Source of the DNA: GWA2-46-15 sp964551525
GTDB taxonomy: Bacteria; Patescibacteriota; Minisyncoccia; Minisyncoccales; GWA2-46-15
NCBI GenBank assembly: GCA_964551525.1
Contig: CAZKCH010000010.1
Location: 1 to 21,295 of the forward strand
Direction of reading: 5' to 3'
DNA: 21,295 nt
The position numbers and the translations under genes are program-made. The notes below the pieces were generated by a model that searched no databases, was not told the DNA's origin, and worked only from the letters and a program-made list of their open reading frames with translations. Below, piece after piece: positions 1-7,828 of this stretch (its first letter is position 1; each line of letters starts with the position of its first letter).

Positions 1-1482
1 ACTTTGGCCAGAATTTTTGTCATCAGAAAAGAATCAATTGATATTGAAAAAATTCCCCTTGATAATAAGGAGGTCTATAAGAATCTGCGCGACGGCAGGA
101 CCGCCGGCGTGTTCCAATTAGAAGGCAGCGGCATGACCAGATACTTGGTTGAGCTAAAACCGACAGAATTTGAAGATCTTATCGCCATGATTGCCCTCTT
201 CCGGCCCGGACCAATGGAATTCATCCCCTCTTACATTAAAAGAAAACACGGCAAGGAAAAAATCGAATACTTACATCCCAAACTCGAATCGATTTTAAAA
301 AATACTTACGGCATCTGCATTTACCAGGAACAATTGCTCCAAATCGCCCGCGACTTGGCCGGTTTCACTTATGGCCAGGCCGATGTTTTGAGAAAAGCAG
401 TGGGCAAGAAAATCAAATCGTTATTGGACGAGCAAAGAGACAAGTTATTGGAAGGCATGGAAAACAACGGCATTGACGACAGGGTGGCGAATAAAATCTG
501 GGAATGGATTCTGCCCTTTGCCCAGTATGGTTTTAATCGATCGCATGCCGCCTGTTATGCCATGATCGCTTATCAGACCGCTTGGCTAAAAACCCGTTAT
601 CCGGTTGAGTTTATGGCTTCTTTGCTCACGTCAGAAAAACATGACATGGAAAAAATCGCTTTTCTGATCGAAGAATGTAAAAAGATGAAGATCGAGGTCT
701 TGGCGCCGGATATTAACGAAAGCTTGACCAATTTTACCGTTGTCCCTAATGAAAACAAGGTTAGGTTTGGGTTGTCGTCAATCAAAAACGTCGGCGCCAA
801 TGTCGTTAAAGCCATCACTGACGAGAAAAAAGCCAATGGCCCGTTTAAGGATCTGGGTGATTTCTTGGCCCGCATCAATTCCAAGGACTTAAACAAAAAA
901 TCAATGGAAGCCATGGCAAAATCAGGCGTTTTTGATTCAATAACGGAAAGGAATCAAATTCTGGAAAACATGGATGATATTCTTGAATTTAACCGGGAAA
1001 ACCAGCGTAAAAAGAATGAGGGGCAGATGAATCTTTTTGCCGGCAAAATTAATTTTGGTTCAGAAATCCGTTTGGCTAGCGCTGCTCCGGCCACCAGCAA
1101 AGAAAAACTGGAATGGGAAAAAGAATTGCTCGGGCTTTTCGTCACTTCTCATCCGTTGAATTCATTCAAAAAAATCCTGGCTAAGGGCGTCTTGCCTCTG
1201 GTAAAAATCTGCGAACAGGTTGAGGGCAAAAAAGTCAAGGTCGCCGGTTTAATTTGCCATTTGAAAAAGATTATCACCAAAAATGGCCGGCCCATGGTTT
1301 TTCTCAATTTAGAAGATCTGACCGACAGAGTCGAAGTAGTGGTCTTTCCTTCAATCTTGGAAAGGAATCCCCTGCCCTTCCGCGAGAACAAAATCGTCTA
1401 TGTTTCCGGCCGGGTCAACTATAAGGATAATTCAGCGAAAATCATCTGCGACGACATCCAGGAAATAATCGAACCCGTCTAA
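1..1482 (+). CDS. dnaE: DNA polymerase III alpha subunit, C-terminal part (cut by window edge)
   Basis: This is the replicative polymerase subunit that extends DNA in the replisome. The reading frame is open from base 1, so the gene begins before the window and about 490 C-terminal residues are visible. Seen near the start are the palm/fingers signatures of C-family polymerases: GVFQLEGSGM, ALFRPGPMEFIPSYI, TYGICIYQEQ and QADVLRKAVGKK, then FNRSHAACYAMIAYQTAWLK. A helix-hairpin-helix-like stretch follows (FGLSSIKNVGANVV). The last ~90 residues resemble an OB-fold (VKVAGLICHLKKI through VEVVVFPSI), and the protein ends right after it, as in shorter DnaE proteins without a long tau-binding tail. 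The TTG at position 4 is not a real start, because conserved sequence continues upstream of it. A strong terminator follows 24 nt after the stop codon. The family assignment is secure. Confidence 0.97.
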   Translation, partial: TLARIFVIRKESIDIEKIPLDNKEVYKNLRDGRTAGVFQLEGSGMTRYLVELKPTEFEDLIAMIALFRPGPMEFIPSYIKRKHGKEKIEYLHPKLESILKNTYGICIYQEQLLQIARDLAGFTYGQADVLRKAVGKKIKSLLDEQRDKLLEGMENNGIDDRVANKIWEWILPFAQYGFNRSHAACYAMIAYQTAWLKTRYPVEFMASLLTSEKHDMEKIAFLIEECKKMKIEVLAPDINESLTNFTVVPNENKVRFGLSSIKNVGANVVKAITDEKKANGPFKDLGDFLARINSKDLNKKSMEAMAKSGVFDSITERNQILENMDDILEFNRENQRKKNEGQMNLFAGKINFGSEIRLASAAPATSKEKLEWEKELLGLFVTSHPLNSFKKILAKGVLPLVKICEQVEGKKVKVAGLICHLKKIITKNGRPMVFLNLEDLTDRVEVVVFPSILERNPLPFRENKIVYVSGRVNYKDNSAKIICDDIQEIIEPV

Positions 1483-1506
1483 TTGTGTAAAGCTCAGCTC
1501 TACACA

Positions 1507-1533
1507 ATGCCTCCTGGGAAGGAGGCATTTTAA
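1507..1533 (+). terminator. Rho-independent terminator after dnaE
   Basis: Stem ATGCCTCC (1507-1514) pairs with GGAGGCAT (1521-1528) around loop TGGGAA, followed by TTTTAA. A second, weaker inverted repeat lies just upstream (TTGTGTA at 1483-1489 with TACACAA at 1501-1507). It separates dnaE from thrS. Confidence 0.85.
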
Positions 1534-1548
1534 TTATCAACTAAAATG

Positions 1549-1565
1549 TGCTATTATATACGATT
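1549..1565 (+). promoter_or_regulatory. Extended -10 promoter directly before thrS
   Basis: TGC followed by TATTAT (1552-1557) matches an extended -10 element (TGnTATAAT-like). Only 8 nt separate it from the ATG at 1566, so the expected transcription start falls at or next to the start codon. There is no Shine-Dalgarno. The mRNA is therefore probably leaderless (inference). I see no convincing -35 element. Confidence 0.5.
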
Positions 1566-3383
1566 ATGGCTAAACATACCAAACCCGTTAAACGGGTCGA
1601 AAAGCCCGTTAAACGGGCTGGAATAAGCCAAATGAGGCATTCGTGTGAACACGTTCTTCATCAGACCATGATCCGGCTTTATCCTCAATTCAAAGAGGCA
1701 ATGGGGCCGGCAACCGATGAGGGTTTTTATATTGACTTCGATGCTTCGGCAAGCTCAGCACGAGTCCCTTTAAAAATTTCCGAAACCGATTTCCCGAAAA
1801 TAGAAGAGGAAATGATGAAAATCGTCAAAGAAAATCTGCCGATTAAACGCCAAGAAATCACTGTTATCCAGGCCAAAAAACTATTCAAAAACAATCCTTA
1901 TAAAATTGAGTTAATTAACGAACTCAAGAAAAAAGGAGAAAAAATCACCACTTACACTACCGGCAAAGAGTTTATTTCTCTTTGCTCTGGACCACACATC
2001 ACCTCCACTGGCCAAATCGGTGCTTTTAAACTTTTGTCCATTGCCGGCGCCTATTGGCACGGCTCGGAAAAGAACAAAATGCTGACTCGCATTTACGGCA
2101 CCTGCTTCCCCACCCAAAAAGAATTAGAAGCATATCTTTTACAACAACAAGAAGCGGAAAAACGAGATCACCGCAAATTAGGAAAGGATTTGGATCTTTT
2201 TGTTTTTGCCGACATTGTCGGTAAGGGATTGCCGATGCTCACTCCGAAAGGAACGGTAATCAGAAAAGAATTGGAAAAGTTTGTGATAGAAGAAGAAACA
2301 AAACGCGGTTATCAGCATGTTATTACTCCCCCGCTCGCTAAAGTGGAACTTTACGAAAAATCAGGCCATTACCCGTATTATAAAGAGACGATGTATCCGG
2401 CCATGCAGATAGATGAAGAAAAACTGATTTTGCGGCCCATGACTTGTCCGCACCATTTCATGCTGTATAAATCGCGGCCGCGCACCTATAAAGAATTGCC
2501 GGTGCGTTTTGCGGAAATTTCTCCCCAATTCCGTTATGAAAAAAGCGGCGAACTTTCCGGATTGACTCGGGTAAGAATGTTTTGTTTGGCTGATGCTCAT
2601 ATTATGTGCGCTAAAGAGCAAGCCGAGGAAGAAATCAAAAGTGTTTTAAATCTTATTGATTATGCCAATGCTGTCTTCGGCCTTAAGAAAGGCATTGATT
2701 ATCGCTATCGGCTTTCTTTGGGCGACCGAAAAGATACTAAAAAATACTATAAGGATGACAAGGCCTGGAATGCGGCAGAAAATATTCTCCGCCAGGTATT
2801 GCAGGAAACAAAAGCACCCTTTTTTGAAGCCAAAGGCGAGGCGGCTTTTTATGGCCCGAAAATAGACATTCAGGTTAAAAGAGTTAATGGCCAAGAAGAA
2901 ACCGCTTTTACTGTCCAATACGATTTTGTCATGCCTAAACGCTTTGAACTAACCTATATTGATAAAGACGGCAAAGAGAAAGAGGCCGTGGTTGTTCATC
3001 GCTCGTCAATCGGCGCTTTCGAACGCACCATGGCTTTTCTGATTGAGCATTATGCCGGCGCGTTTCCGGTTTGGCTCTCCCCTGTCCAGGCAAAAATCAT
3101 TCCCATTACTGACCGGCACACAGAATACGCCAATTGGGTTATGGACGAACTGAAAAAACATAATCTTCGGGTTGAAGTTGATTCGCGCCAAGAAACCACT
3201 TCGGCTAAAATCCGCGACAATGAAATGCAGAAAATCCCCTATCTTTTGGTTGTCGGCGACCGCGAGGCGACAGCGAAAAACATTAGTGTCAGGCAAAGAA
3301 GTAAAGGCAATACCGGTACCATAGAATTGGACGCTTTTATCGCAAAAATTAAAAAAGAGGTCGAAGAAAAGATAATTAGTTAG
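1566..3383 (+). CDS. thrS: Threonyl-tRNA synthetase lacking the TGS domain
   Basis: Charges tRNA-Thr with threonine (class II synthetase, cytoplasm) and edits Ser-tRNA-Thr. The protein is 605 residues from the ATG at 1566. The GTG at 1548 is open in frame but overlaps the -10 element, so I prefer 1566. The usual N-terminal ~60-residue TGS domain is missing: after a basic 20-residue tail the editing domain starts at once, with zinc-type HSCEH (residues ~25-29) and SLCSGPH. Catalytic motifs follow: motif 1 (KGTVIRKELEKF), motif 2 with MTCPHH and FRYEKSGELSGLTRVR, and motif 3 (IGAFERTMAFLIEHY). The zinc ligands Cys (MTCPHH), His (DAHIM) and His (VVHRSS) are present. The anticodon-binding domain is C-terminal (VQAKIIPITDRH to the end). 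The N-terminal tail is encoded by a 21-bp tandem repeat and the last codons run into a heptamer-rich intergenic repeat. Confidence 0.96.
   Translation: MAKHTKPVKRVEKPVKRAGISQMRHSCEHVLHQTMIRLYPQFKEAMGPATDEGFYIDFDASASSARVPLKISETDFPKIEEEMMKIVKENLPIKRQEITVIQAKKLFKNNPYKIELINELKKKGEKITTYTTGKEFISLCSGPHITSTGQIGAFKLLSIAGAYWHGSEKNKMLTRIYGTCFPTQKELEAYLLQQQEAEKRDHRKLGKDLDLFVFADIVGKGLPMLTPKGTVIRKELEKFVIEEETKRGYQHVITPPLAKVELYEKSGHYPYYKETMYPAMQIDEEKLILRPMTCPHHFMLYKSRPRTYKELPVRFAEISPQFRYEKSGELSGLTRVRMFCLADAHIMCAKEQAEEEIKSVLNLIDYANAVFGLKKGIDYRYRLSLGDRKDTKKYYKDDKAWNAAENILRQVLQETKAPFFEAKGEAAFYGPKIDIQVKRVNGQEETAFTVQYDFVMPKRFELTYIDKDGKEKEAVVVHRSSIGAFERTMAFLIEHYAGAFPVWLSPVQAKIIPITDRHTEYANWVMDELKKHNLRVEVDSRQETTSAKIRDNEMQKIPYLLVVGDREATAKNISVRQRSKGNTGTIELDAFIAKIKKEVEEKIIS
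1584..1625 (+). repeat. Two 21-bp repeats with CCCGTTAAACGGG palindrome, inside thrS
   Basis: CCCGTTAAACGGG occurs at 1584-1596 and 1605-1617, 21 bp apart (three heptamers, seven codons). It encodes the repeated peptide PVKR in the N-terminal tail of ThrRS. Each copy is a perfect 5-bp stem around TAA and shares the CGTTAAACG core with elements at 14554-14591 next to the initiator tRNA. Confidence 0.85.
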
Positions 3384-3433
3384 AATATCTAATTATTCTA
3401 ATTTCTAATTACTAAAATACTAATATACTAACA
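3374..3433 (+). repeat. AT-rich 7-8-bp period repeat and promoter between thrS and the membrane protein
   Basis: CTA-led units (CTAATTATT, CTAATTT, CTAATTA, CTAAAATA, CTAATATA) repeat every 7-9 bp from 3389. An inverted arm (AATTAGTTAGA, 3374-3384) covers the thrS stop codon. The 3' end supplies -10-like hexamers TAATAT (3421-3426) or TATACT (3424-3429), 7 or 4 nt before the next ATG (3434), with no Shine-Dalgarno. Confidence 0.6.
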
Positions 3434-5026
3434 ATGGTTTCTGACTCTACTAAACGCTATTTAGACCAAGTCAGCTCTTTAGCCAGGCCGGAAGGGCAAG
3501 GCGACGTCGCGATGATCCACGTCGACGACGTGGCTTCAAAAATCGCCACTCTTTATGAAAAGCTCCGCCAAGTGATTGATTTCCAAGAAGACCATCTTTT
3601 GCGGAAAAATACCATCCAAAGGATGCTGAAACGCCGACTTTTGCTCTCTCTCGGCAATAGCGAAGAAGTGGCTAAACCCTTGATTTTTGAATTGATCAGG
3701 GGCGGCTATTTCCCGAACGACAAAATTCCGGAAACGAAAATTCAGGAAACCGAATCGCTTTTGCGGAAATATATTTTCTTAAAAGACCATTTGACTTCCG
3801 ATATCCGAGGCTCGGAAAAACAAAGCATCAATGACTGGCTTGATGATCTGGCCGCGTCAGAATTAGAAGAAAAACTCTCACCATTGAGAAAAGACGAGGT
3901 CCTGATTGAATACATGGTGGAAGAATTAGTGAAAAGAGTGGTTTTGCCTGTCCAACAAACAGCCATTGACGATCAAACGAAAAAAGAACTCATTTTCATT
4001 GCCTGCCAAAAATGCCTGCTCAAGGCGGATAGATGCCTTTTGGGCTGGCGCCTGCTTAAATTGAAACTGCCCGAATTCACCAATGGCCCCAACCAAGAAT
4101 TATTGATTGAGGTTTCCCAGAAACTGGCTTTGATTAAAAAGGAAGTTGATTACGAAATTAACCATTCTTTGGTAAAAAGGATTCAGAAAAAGATTTATCG
4201 CTTTACCCCGGTCTTCCTTTTATTGGAAGACGTCGCCACCGAAGACCGCACTAAGGCAAGAGAGATTTTTGAGAAGCCGGAATCATTGGAATTAAGGACG
4301 AAATTCGCCTATGACAGAAGGTTTAATGAAATGAAAAAGAATAACCGGCGCTGGGGCATCCGCTGGGTCATTTCCATTCTTTTGTCTAAAATGGTTTTTG
4401 CTTTTCTGATCGAAGTCCCCTATGACCAAGCCCATGGCAATTTTTCCCTTTTGGCCCTGATGATTAACTTGTTTTTCCCGCCCCTTTTGATGCTCTTGAT
4501 TCTTTCCACGGGAAAAATCCCCAAAGAGGAAAACAAAAATTTGGTTTGCTGGGAAACAATGAAAATTGTTTATCCCCGGGATAAAATTGAAATGCTTCAG
4601 GTGGAAAAACCCGTTAATAAGAAGGGCTTAGGCAATATTTTCTTAAGAATGTTCTTTTGGCTGACTTCCGCCGCGGTCTTTGCCGGCGTGGTCTGGCTGC
4701 TCTTGCAGATAAACTTTAGCTGGTTGAGCATCTTTATCTTTATCGCCTTCTTCTCTTTGATTTCTTTTTCCGGCGTCAGGATCGAAGCCGCCACCAAGCC
4801 GATGCGGGGCGCAGAAAAAGAAGCCGGATTCTTGAGCTTTCTGGCCGATATGTTTTTCCTGCCTTTCCGCTCCGTGGGCAAATGGCTCGCCGGTCAACTC
4901 CAGAGATACAACCTCATCATTTTGTTTTTAAACCTCTTTTTTGAAGCGCCTTTGCAGATCTTTTTTGAGTTCGTCGAGTCCTGGCGCGCCTTTATCAGAA
5001 GAAAGAAAGAAGAAATTGAACAGTAA
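3434..5026 (+). CDS. Large predicted membrane protein of unknown function
   Basis: I do not recognise this 530-residue protein. The N-terminal ~300 residues are soluble, charged and helix-rich, with no enzyme motif that I can identify. Hydrophobic segments lie at about residues 309-327, 338-358, 405-425 and 429-447, with a further one at ~493-513. A basic or charged tail ends in RRKKEEIEQ. So it looks like a cytosolic helical domain followed by four or five membrane helices. The stretch at ~370-392, between the second and third helices, is a polar loop (KENKNLVCWETMKIVYP region). The gene follows thrS across a repeat-containing gap with a promoter-like element, and miaA overlaps its 3' end. 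Near its start, two GC-rich palindromes lie side by side (GCGACGTCGC at 3501-3510; CCACGTCGACGACGTGG at 3517-3533). It is a real gene by length, codon use and context. A lineage-specific envelope protein is likely, and its function is unknown. Confidence 0.85.
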   Translation: MVSDSTKRYLDQVSSLARPEGQGDVAMIHVDDVASKIATLYEKLRQVIDFQEDHLLRKNTIQRMLKRRLLLSLGNSEEVAKPLIFELIRGGYFPNDKIPETKIQETESLLRKYIFLKDHLTSDIRGSEKQSINDWLDDLAASELEEKLSPLRKDEVLIEYMVEELVKRVVLPVQQTAIDDQTKKELIFIACQKCLLKADRCLLGWRLLKLKLPEFTNGPNQELLIEVSQKLALIKKEVDYEINHSLVKRIQKKIYRFTPVFLLLEDVATEDRTKAREIFEKPESLELRTKFAYDRRFNEMKKNNRRWGIRWVISILLSKMVFAFLIEVPYDQAHGNFSLLALMINLFFPPLLMLLILSTGKIPKEENKNLVCWETMKIVYPRDKIEMLQVEKPVNKKGLGNIFLRMFFWLTSAAVFAGVVWLLLQINFSWLSIFIFIAFFSLISFSGVRIEAATKPMRGAEKEAGFLSFLADMFFLPFRSVGKWLAGQLQRYNLIILFLNLFFEAPLQIFFEFVESWRAFIRRKKEEIEQ

Positions 5027-5921
5027 ATTAATCGTTATTCTTGGCCCGACTGGTTCGGGCAAAACCGGCTTGGCAATAAAACTGGCTAAGCGTTTTAAGG
5101 GTGAGATTGTTTCCGCTGATTCAAGGCAGATATATAAGGAGATGAATATTGGGACGGCGAAGCCATTGGAATTGAAAAAGGAAAAAGGAAAAAGGAAAAT
5201 CGATCATCATCTCATTGATATAATCAAACCGAATCAGAAGTTTAACGTTGCTTTGTATAAAAAATTGGCCTTGAAAGCCATTGAGGATATCCAAAAACGC
5301 GGGAAAACCCCCTTTTTAGTCGGTGGCACCGGACTTTATATCCAAGCCATTGTCGATAACTTTGAATATCCGAAAATGAAGCCGGATTGGCAAATGAGAA
5401 AAAAACTGGAAGCAAAAAACACCAAGCAATTATTTTCCATTTACAGAAAACTTGATCCGGCAGGCGCTAAAAAAATAGACAAGAACAATAAACGCCGGCT
5501 AGTCAGAGCAATTGAAGTTTGCCGGATAACAAAACTACCTTTTTGGCGACAGCGGCAGAAAAAAGAACCTTTGTTTGACGTTTTGCAAATCGGGATTAAG
5601 CTACCGGAAAAACAATTAAAGAGAAACATTAGCCGTCGGACAAAACAAATGTTTAGAGCCGGATTGAAAAAAGAGGCAAAGCGGCTTTTTAAGAAATATG
5701 GCAAGAAGCTGCCGGCCTTACAGACCATTGGATATCAAGAATGGAAGGAAATTTTAGGAAGAAAAGGGAGCATAAGGGAGTATGAGGGAATCTCAGAAGA
5801 AATTAAAAAGCATACTTGGCAGTATGCGAAAAGACAAATGACCTGGTTTAAACGAGATTCAAGAATACACTGGATTTCCAATTACTCTGCGGCTCTCAAG
5901 AAGATAAAAAGATTTATTTAA
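5016..5921 (+). CDS. miaA: tRNA dimethylallyltransferase
   Basis: Transfers a dimethylallyl group to N6 of A37 in tRNAs that read codons beginning with U, which stabilises decoding. Motifs seen: P-loop GPTGSGKTGLAIKLA, SADSRQIYKEMNIGTAKP, HHLIDI, GGTGLYIQAI, NNKRRLVRAIEV, LQTIGYQEW and TWQYAKRQMTWFKRD. The frame is open from 4941, but homology begins only at KLIVILGPTG. The best start is TTG at 5016 (MNSKLIVILG...), overlapping the upstream gene by 11 nt, giving about 301 residues. There is no clear Shine-Dalgarno, which suits translational coupling. Between the TAKP and HHLIDI motifs, where the family has a short variable loop, sits a run of GAAAAAG heptamers (5174-5199). A second repeated patch (GGGAG every 10 bp, 5766-5790) lies near the C-terminus. 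The 3' end overlaps the convergent deoC by 8 nt. Confidence 0.94.
   Translation: MNSKLIVILGPTGSGKTGLAIKLAKRFKGEIVSADSRQIYKEMNIGTAKPLELKKEKGKRKIDHHLIDIIKPNQKFNVALYKKLALKAIEDIQKRGKTPFLVGGTGLYIQAIVDNFEYPKMKPDWQMRKKLEAKNTKQLFSIYRKLDPAGAKKIDKNNKRRLVRAIEVCRITKLPFWRQRQKKEPLFDVLQIGIKLPEKQLKRNISRRTKQMFRAGLKKEAKRLFKKYGKKLPALQTIGYQEWKEILGRKGSIREYEGISEEIKKHTWQYAKRQMTWFKRDSRIHWISNYSAALKKIKRFI
5174..5199 (+). repeat. GAAAAAG heptamer array inside miaA
   Basis: Three exact copies of GAAAAAG (5174-5180, 5181-5187, 5188-5194) plus a partial fourth (GAAAA). They encode a lysine-rich insert (KKEKGKRK) in a variable loop of MiaA. The period is 7 bp, the same as arrays elsewhere in the window. Confidence 0.85.
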
Positions 5922-6576
5922 GGATATCAACGCCGTAGCTGGTGCCGATGATATCGGCGCCGGCTTGCCTCATCATTTCCCAATCAGCCATTGATTTTAC
6001 GCCTCCAGCCGCTTTTATTAAAAGTCCTGGCGCCGCTTCTCTCATAATCTTTAAATGCTTGGCCTTTTCTGCTAATTCCGAATGGCCTAAGGGATCTTTT
6101 TCCGTGGCGGTTTTAACGCAAATCGCGCCCGCTTCTTTGGTTAATTCCGAGGCCTTTTTCACTTCGGCATCGGTTAAATAACCGGAACCGATAATCACCT
6201 TAACCGGTCCGATTTGGCAGATTTCTTTAAGATCAGCGAGGATCTTATCGTATCGCTCGTATTTCAAATCAACTAAGTTCATTACTACATCAAGTTCGTC
6301 AGCGCCGTCTGTTTTGGCGACGCGGCACGCGTCTATTCTAATCTGGTGCGGACTGACGCCCATGGGCGGGTCAATTAAGCAAATCGTCTTAATAGCCGTG
6401 CCTTTTAATTCTTTGCTAACGAGTTTAACCCATTCCGGATTAATGCAAATGCCGCGGAAGCCAAAATCCTTCGCCTCCTGGCAGGTTTTTTTAATATCCG
6501 CTTCGGTCGCCTCTTTGCGGATATTCGTTTGATCAATCGTCTTCGCGATTTTGTCTTTTTCTTCGAAATTAATCAT
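5914..6576 (-). CDS. deoC: Deoxyribose-phosphate aldolase
   Basis: Cleaves 2-deoxyribose-5-phosphate to glyceraldehyde-3-phosphate and acetaldehyde, the last step of deoxynucleoside breakdown (cytoplasmic class I aldolase). 220 residues, the normal family length. Catalytic residues seen: Asp in GADELDVVMN, the Schiff-base Lys in AICVKTATE, and the proton-relay Lys in LIKAAGGVKS. The phosphate-binding end is GADIIGTSYGVDI. The N-terminal family motif IDHT is IDQT here. It is the last gene of the long minus-strand run, 30 nt after tmk. No Shine-Dalgarno is visible before the ATG at 6576. It meets miaA tail to tail with an 8-nt overlap, leaving no room for a terminator on either strand. In CPR genomes DeoC commonly links salvaged nucleotides to central carbon metabolism (known), which would fit here (inference). 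Confidence 0.95.
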   Translation of the reverse strand: MINFEEKDKIAKTIDQTNIRKEATEADIKKTCQEAKDFGFRGICINPEWVKLVSKELKGTAIKTICLIDPPMGVSPHQIRIDACRVAKTDGADELDVVMNLVDLKYERYDKILADLKEICQIGPVKVIIGSGYLTDAEVKKASELTKEAGAICVKTATEKDPLGHSELAEKAKHLKIMREAAPGLLIKAAGGVKSMADWEMMRQAGADIIGTSYGVDILK

Positions 6577-6606
6577 CTGTGTTCCACAAGCTTTAAAATC
6601 GATAAT

Positions 6607-7326
6607 TTATATGATTTTTTGGACTTCTGCCCAAATTTTTTCGTGAATAATTTGCGGCGGTAAAAACCTTTTATCTTCAAAGCAATCTATCAGATGGAAA
6701 TCTTTGGGAAAACATCTTGCCGCTTCCAAATAAGCACGGTAAGCATCTCTTAAGTGACTTAAATCCTTCTCGTGGATATCTTTTGATTTTTCGCCTAAAT
6801 ATGATTTTCTTCTCTTTAATTTTTGTTTATCGGTGATGGTTTTTGAATTAGATAATTTTAAAGAAATCTCAGGAGGCACTTTAAGAATGATATTTAAATT
6901 AGGTTTAGGAATTTTGAAAATATTGTATTCCAAATCATAAATCCACTGCGCATACTTTTTTCTTTCTGTCTTGTTCTTTATTTTACCTGCTTGGTGCCCT
7001 AAATTCGAACCCCAATAGCGATCGGAAACGACTACCCCCCCCTCATTAAGACGTTTCCTGATCTCAAAACTGCTGTCATAACGATCGCAGGCAAAAAAAA
7101 TCGAAGCCCGATAAGGTCCCACTTCTTTACTTGAACCATATTTGCCGTTAAGATAATCATCAACTAAAGTGGCAGATCTTTCTCCGTGTTTGGGAAAATC
7201 AAAAAAAGCCACTCGTTTCCCGCTCTGACGTAAGCGTTTTACAAGAAGCTTTAATTGAGTCGATTTGCCAGAACCATCAGGACCTTCGATAACAATAAAT
7301 TTCCCCGGATACTTATTAGTGATCAT
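6607..7326 (-). CDS. tmk: Thymidylate kinase (dTMP kinase)
   Basis: Phosphorylates dTMP to dTDP with ATP for DNA synthesis. 239 residues, slightly longer than the usual ~210. The P-loop EGPDGSGKSTQ is at residues ~14-24, followed by FDFPKHGE (dTMP-binding region), FFACDRYDSS and VVSDRYWGSN (the DR motif of the family). A charged lid-like stretch (KQKLKRRKSYLGEKSKD) follows. The C-terminal half (LRDAYRAYLEAAR, HLIDCFED) fits the NMP-kinase fold. It lies between rplK (upstream, across a heptamer hairpin repeat) and deoC (30 nt downstream). The DFPKHGE form with a long insert resembles archaeal or CPR-type Tmk more than the E. coli enzyme. Another deoxynucleoside kinase cannot be excluded, but dTMP kinase is the better fit. 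Confidence 0.88.
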   Translation of the reverse strand: MITNKYPGKFIVIEGPDGSGKSTQLKLLVKRLRQSGKRVAFFDFPKHGERSATLVDDYLNGKYGSSKEVGPYRASIFFACDRYDSSFEIRKRLNEGGVVVSDRYWGSNLGHQAGKIKNKTERKKYAQWIYDLEYNIFKIPKPNLNIILKVPPEISLKLSNSKTITDKQKLKRRKSYLGEKSKDIHEKDLSHLRDAYRAYLEAARCFPKDFHLIDCFEDKRFLPPQIIHEKIWAEVQKII

Positions 7327-7334
7327 AGTGAATT

Positions 7335-7402
7335 AGCGTTCAGCGTCTAGTCAATTAATTATCACTAGACGCTAGACGCTAGACGCTAGACGCTAGACGC
7401 TA
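7335..7402 (+). repeat. CTAGACG heptamer hairpin array between tmk and rplK
   Basis: Five perfect CTAGACG units (7365-7371, 7372-7378, 7379-7385, 7386-7392, 7393-7399) plus CTA. Two inverted units precede them (AGCGTTC 7335-7341, AGCGTCT 7342-7348), separated by an AT-rich spacer, so the element can fold as a hairpin. The same heptamer occurs inside gatB at 19469-19499. The array fills most of the 81-nt gap. Confidence 0.92.
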
Positions 7403-7407
7403 ATTAA

Positions 7408-7827
7408 CTAAACTATCTCTATTCCCATCTGTCTTGCCGTTCCCTCAATGATCTTTTCCGCCGCCTCCAAATTATCGGTGTTCAAATCCGGCAGTTTGGT
7501 TTTCGCAATTTCCTTTAGTTGGGCTTTGGTAATTTTGCCGACTTTTTTAGTTGTCGGCGTGCCCGAGCCCTTTTCAATTGCCGCCGCCCTCTTTAATAGT
7601 TCTGTCACTACCGGCGTCTTGGCTTTGAGAAGATAAGATCGATCCTCAAAAACCGTTACCTCAACCGGTAATTTCCAGCCGATCCTGTCTTTTGTTTGCT
7701 CATTAAACTTTTGGCAAAATTCAGCGATATTAACGCCTTGCTGAGCCAAAGCCGGGCCTACCGGCGGCGCCGGCGTAGCTTGGCCAGCGGGAATCTGAAG
7801 TTTTACAATAGCTTTAATCTTCTTCAT
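7408..7827 (-). CDS. rplK: 50S ribosomal protein L11
   Basis: L11 binds the GTPase-associated region of 23S rRNA and takes part in factor binding and the stringent response. 139 residues, the normal length. The N-terminal domain shows KLQIPAGQATPAPPVGPALAQQGVNI in pieces (PAGQATPAPPVGPALAQQG), then FCQKFNEQT. The C-terminal rRNA-binding domain shows TPVVTELLKRAA, KGSGTPTTKKVGKIT and the terminal EGTARQMGIEIV. It starts one nt after the nusG stop and has no Shine-Dalgarno, which suggests coupling. In most bacteria rplA (L1) follows directly. Here a repeat array and tmk follow instead. Confidence 0.97.
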   Translation of the reverse strand: MKKIKAIVKLQIPAGQATPAPPVGPALAQQGVNIAEFCQKFNEQTKDRIGWKLPVEVTVFEDRSYLLKAKTPVVTELLKRAAAIEKGSGTPTTKKVGKITKAQLKEIAKTKLPDLNTDNLEAAEKIIEGTARQMGIEIV

Positions 7828-7828
7828 A

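Noticed and set aside
1548..1565. GTG at 1548 as the thrS start
   Set aside because: It overlaps the extended -10 element and would precede the likely transcription start. ATG 1566 fits better.
7335..7402. CRISPR array
   Set aside because: The units are 7 bp, with no 25-40-bp repeats or unique spacers and no cas genes.
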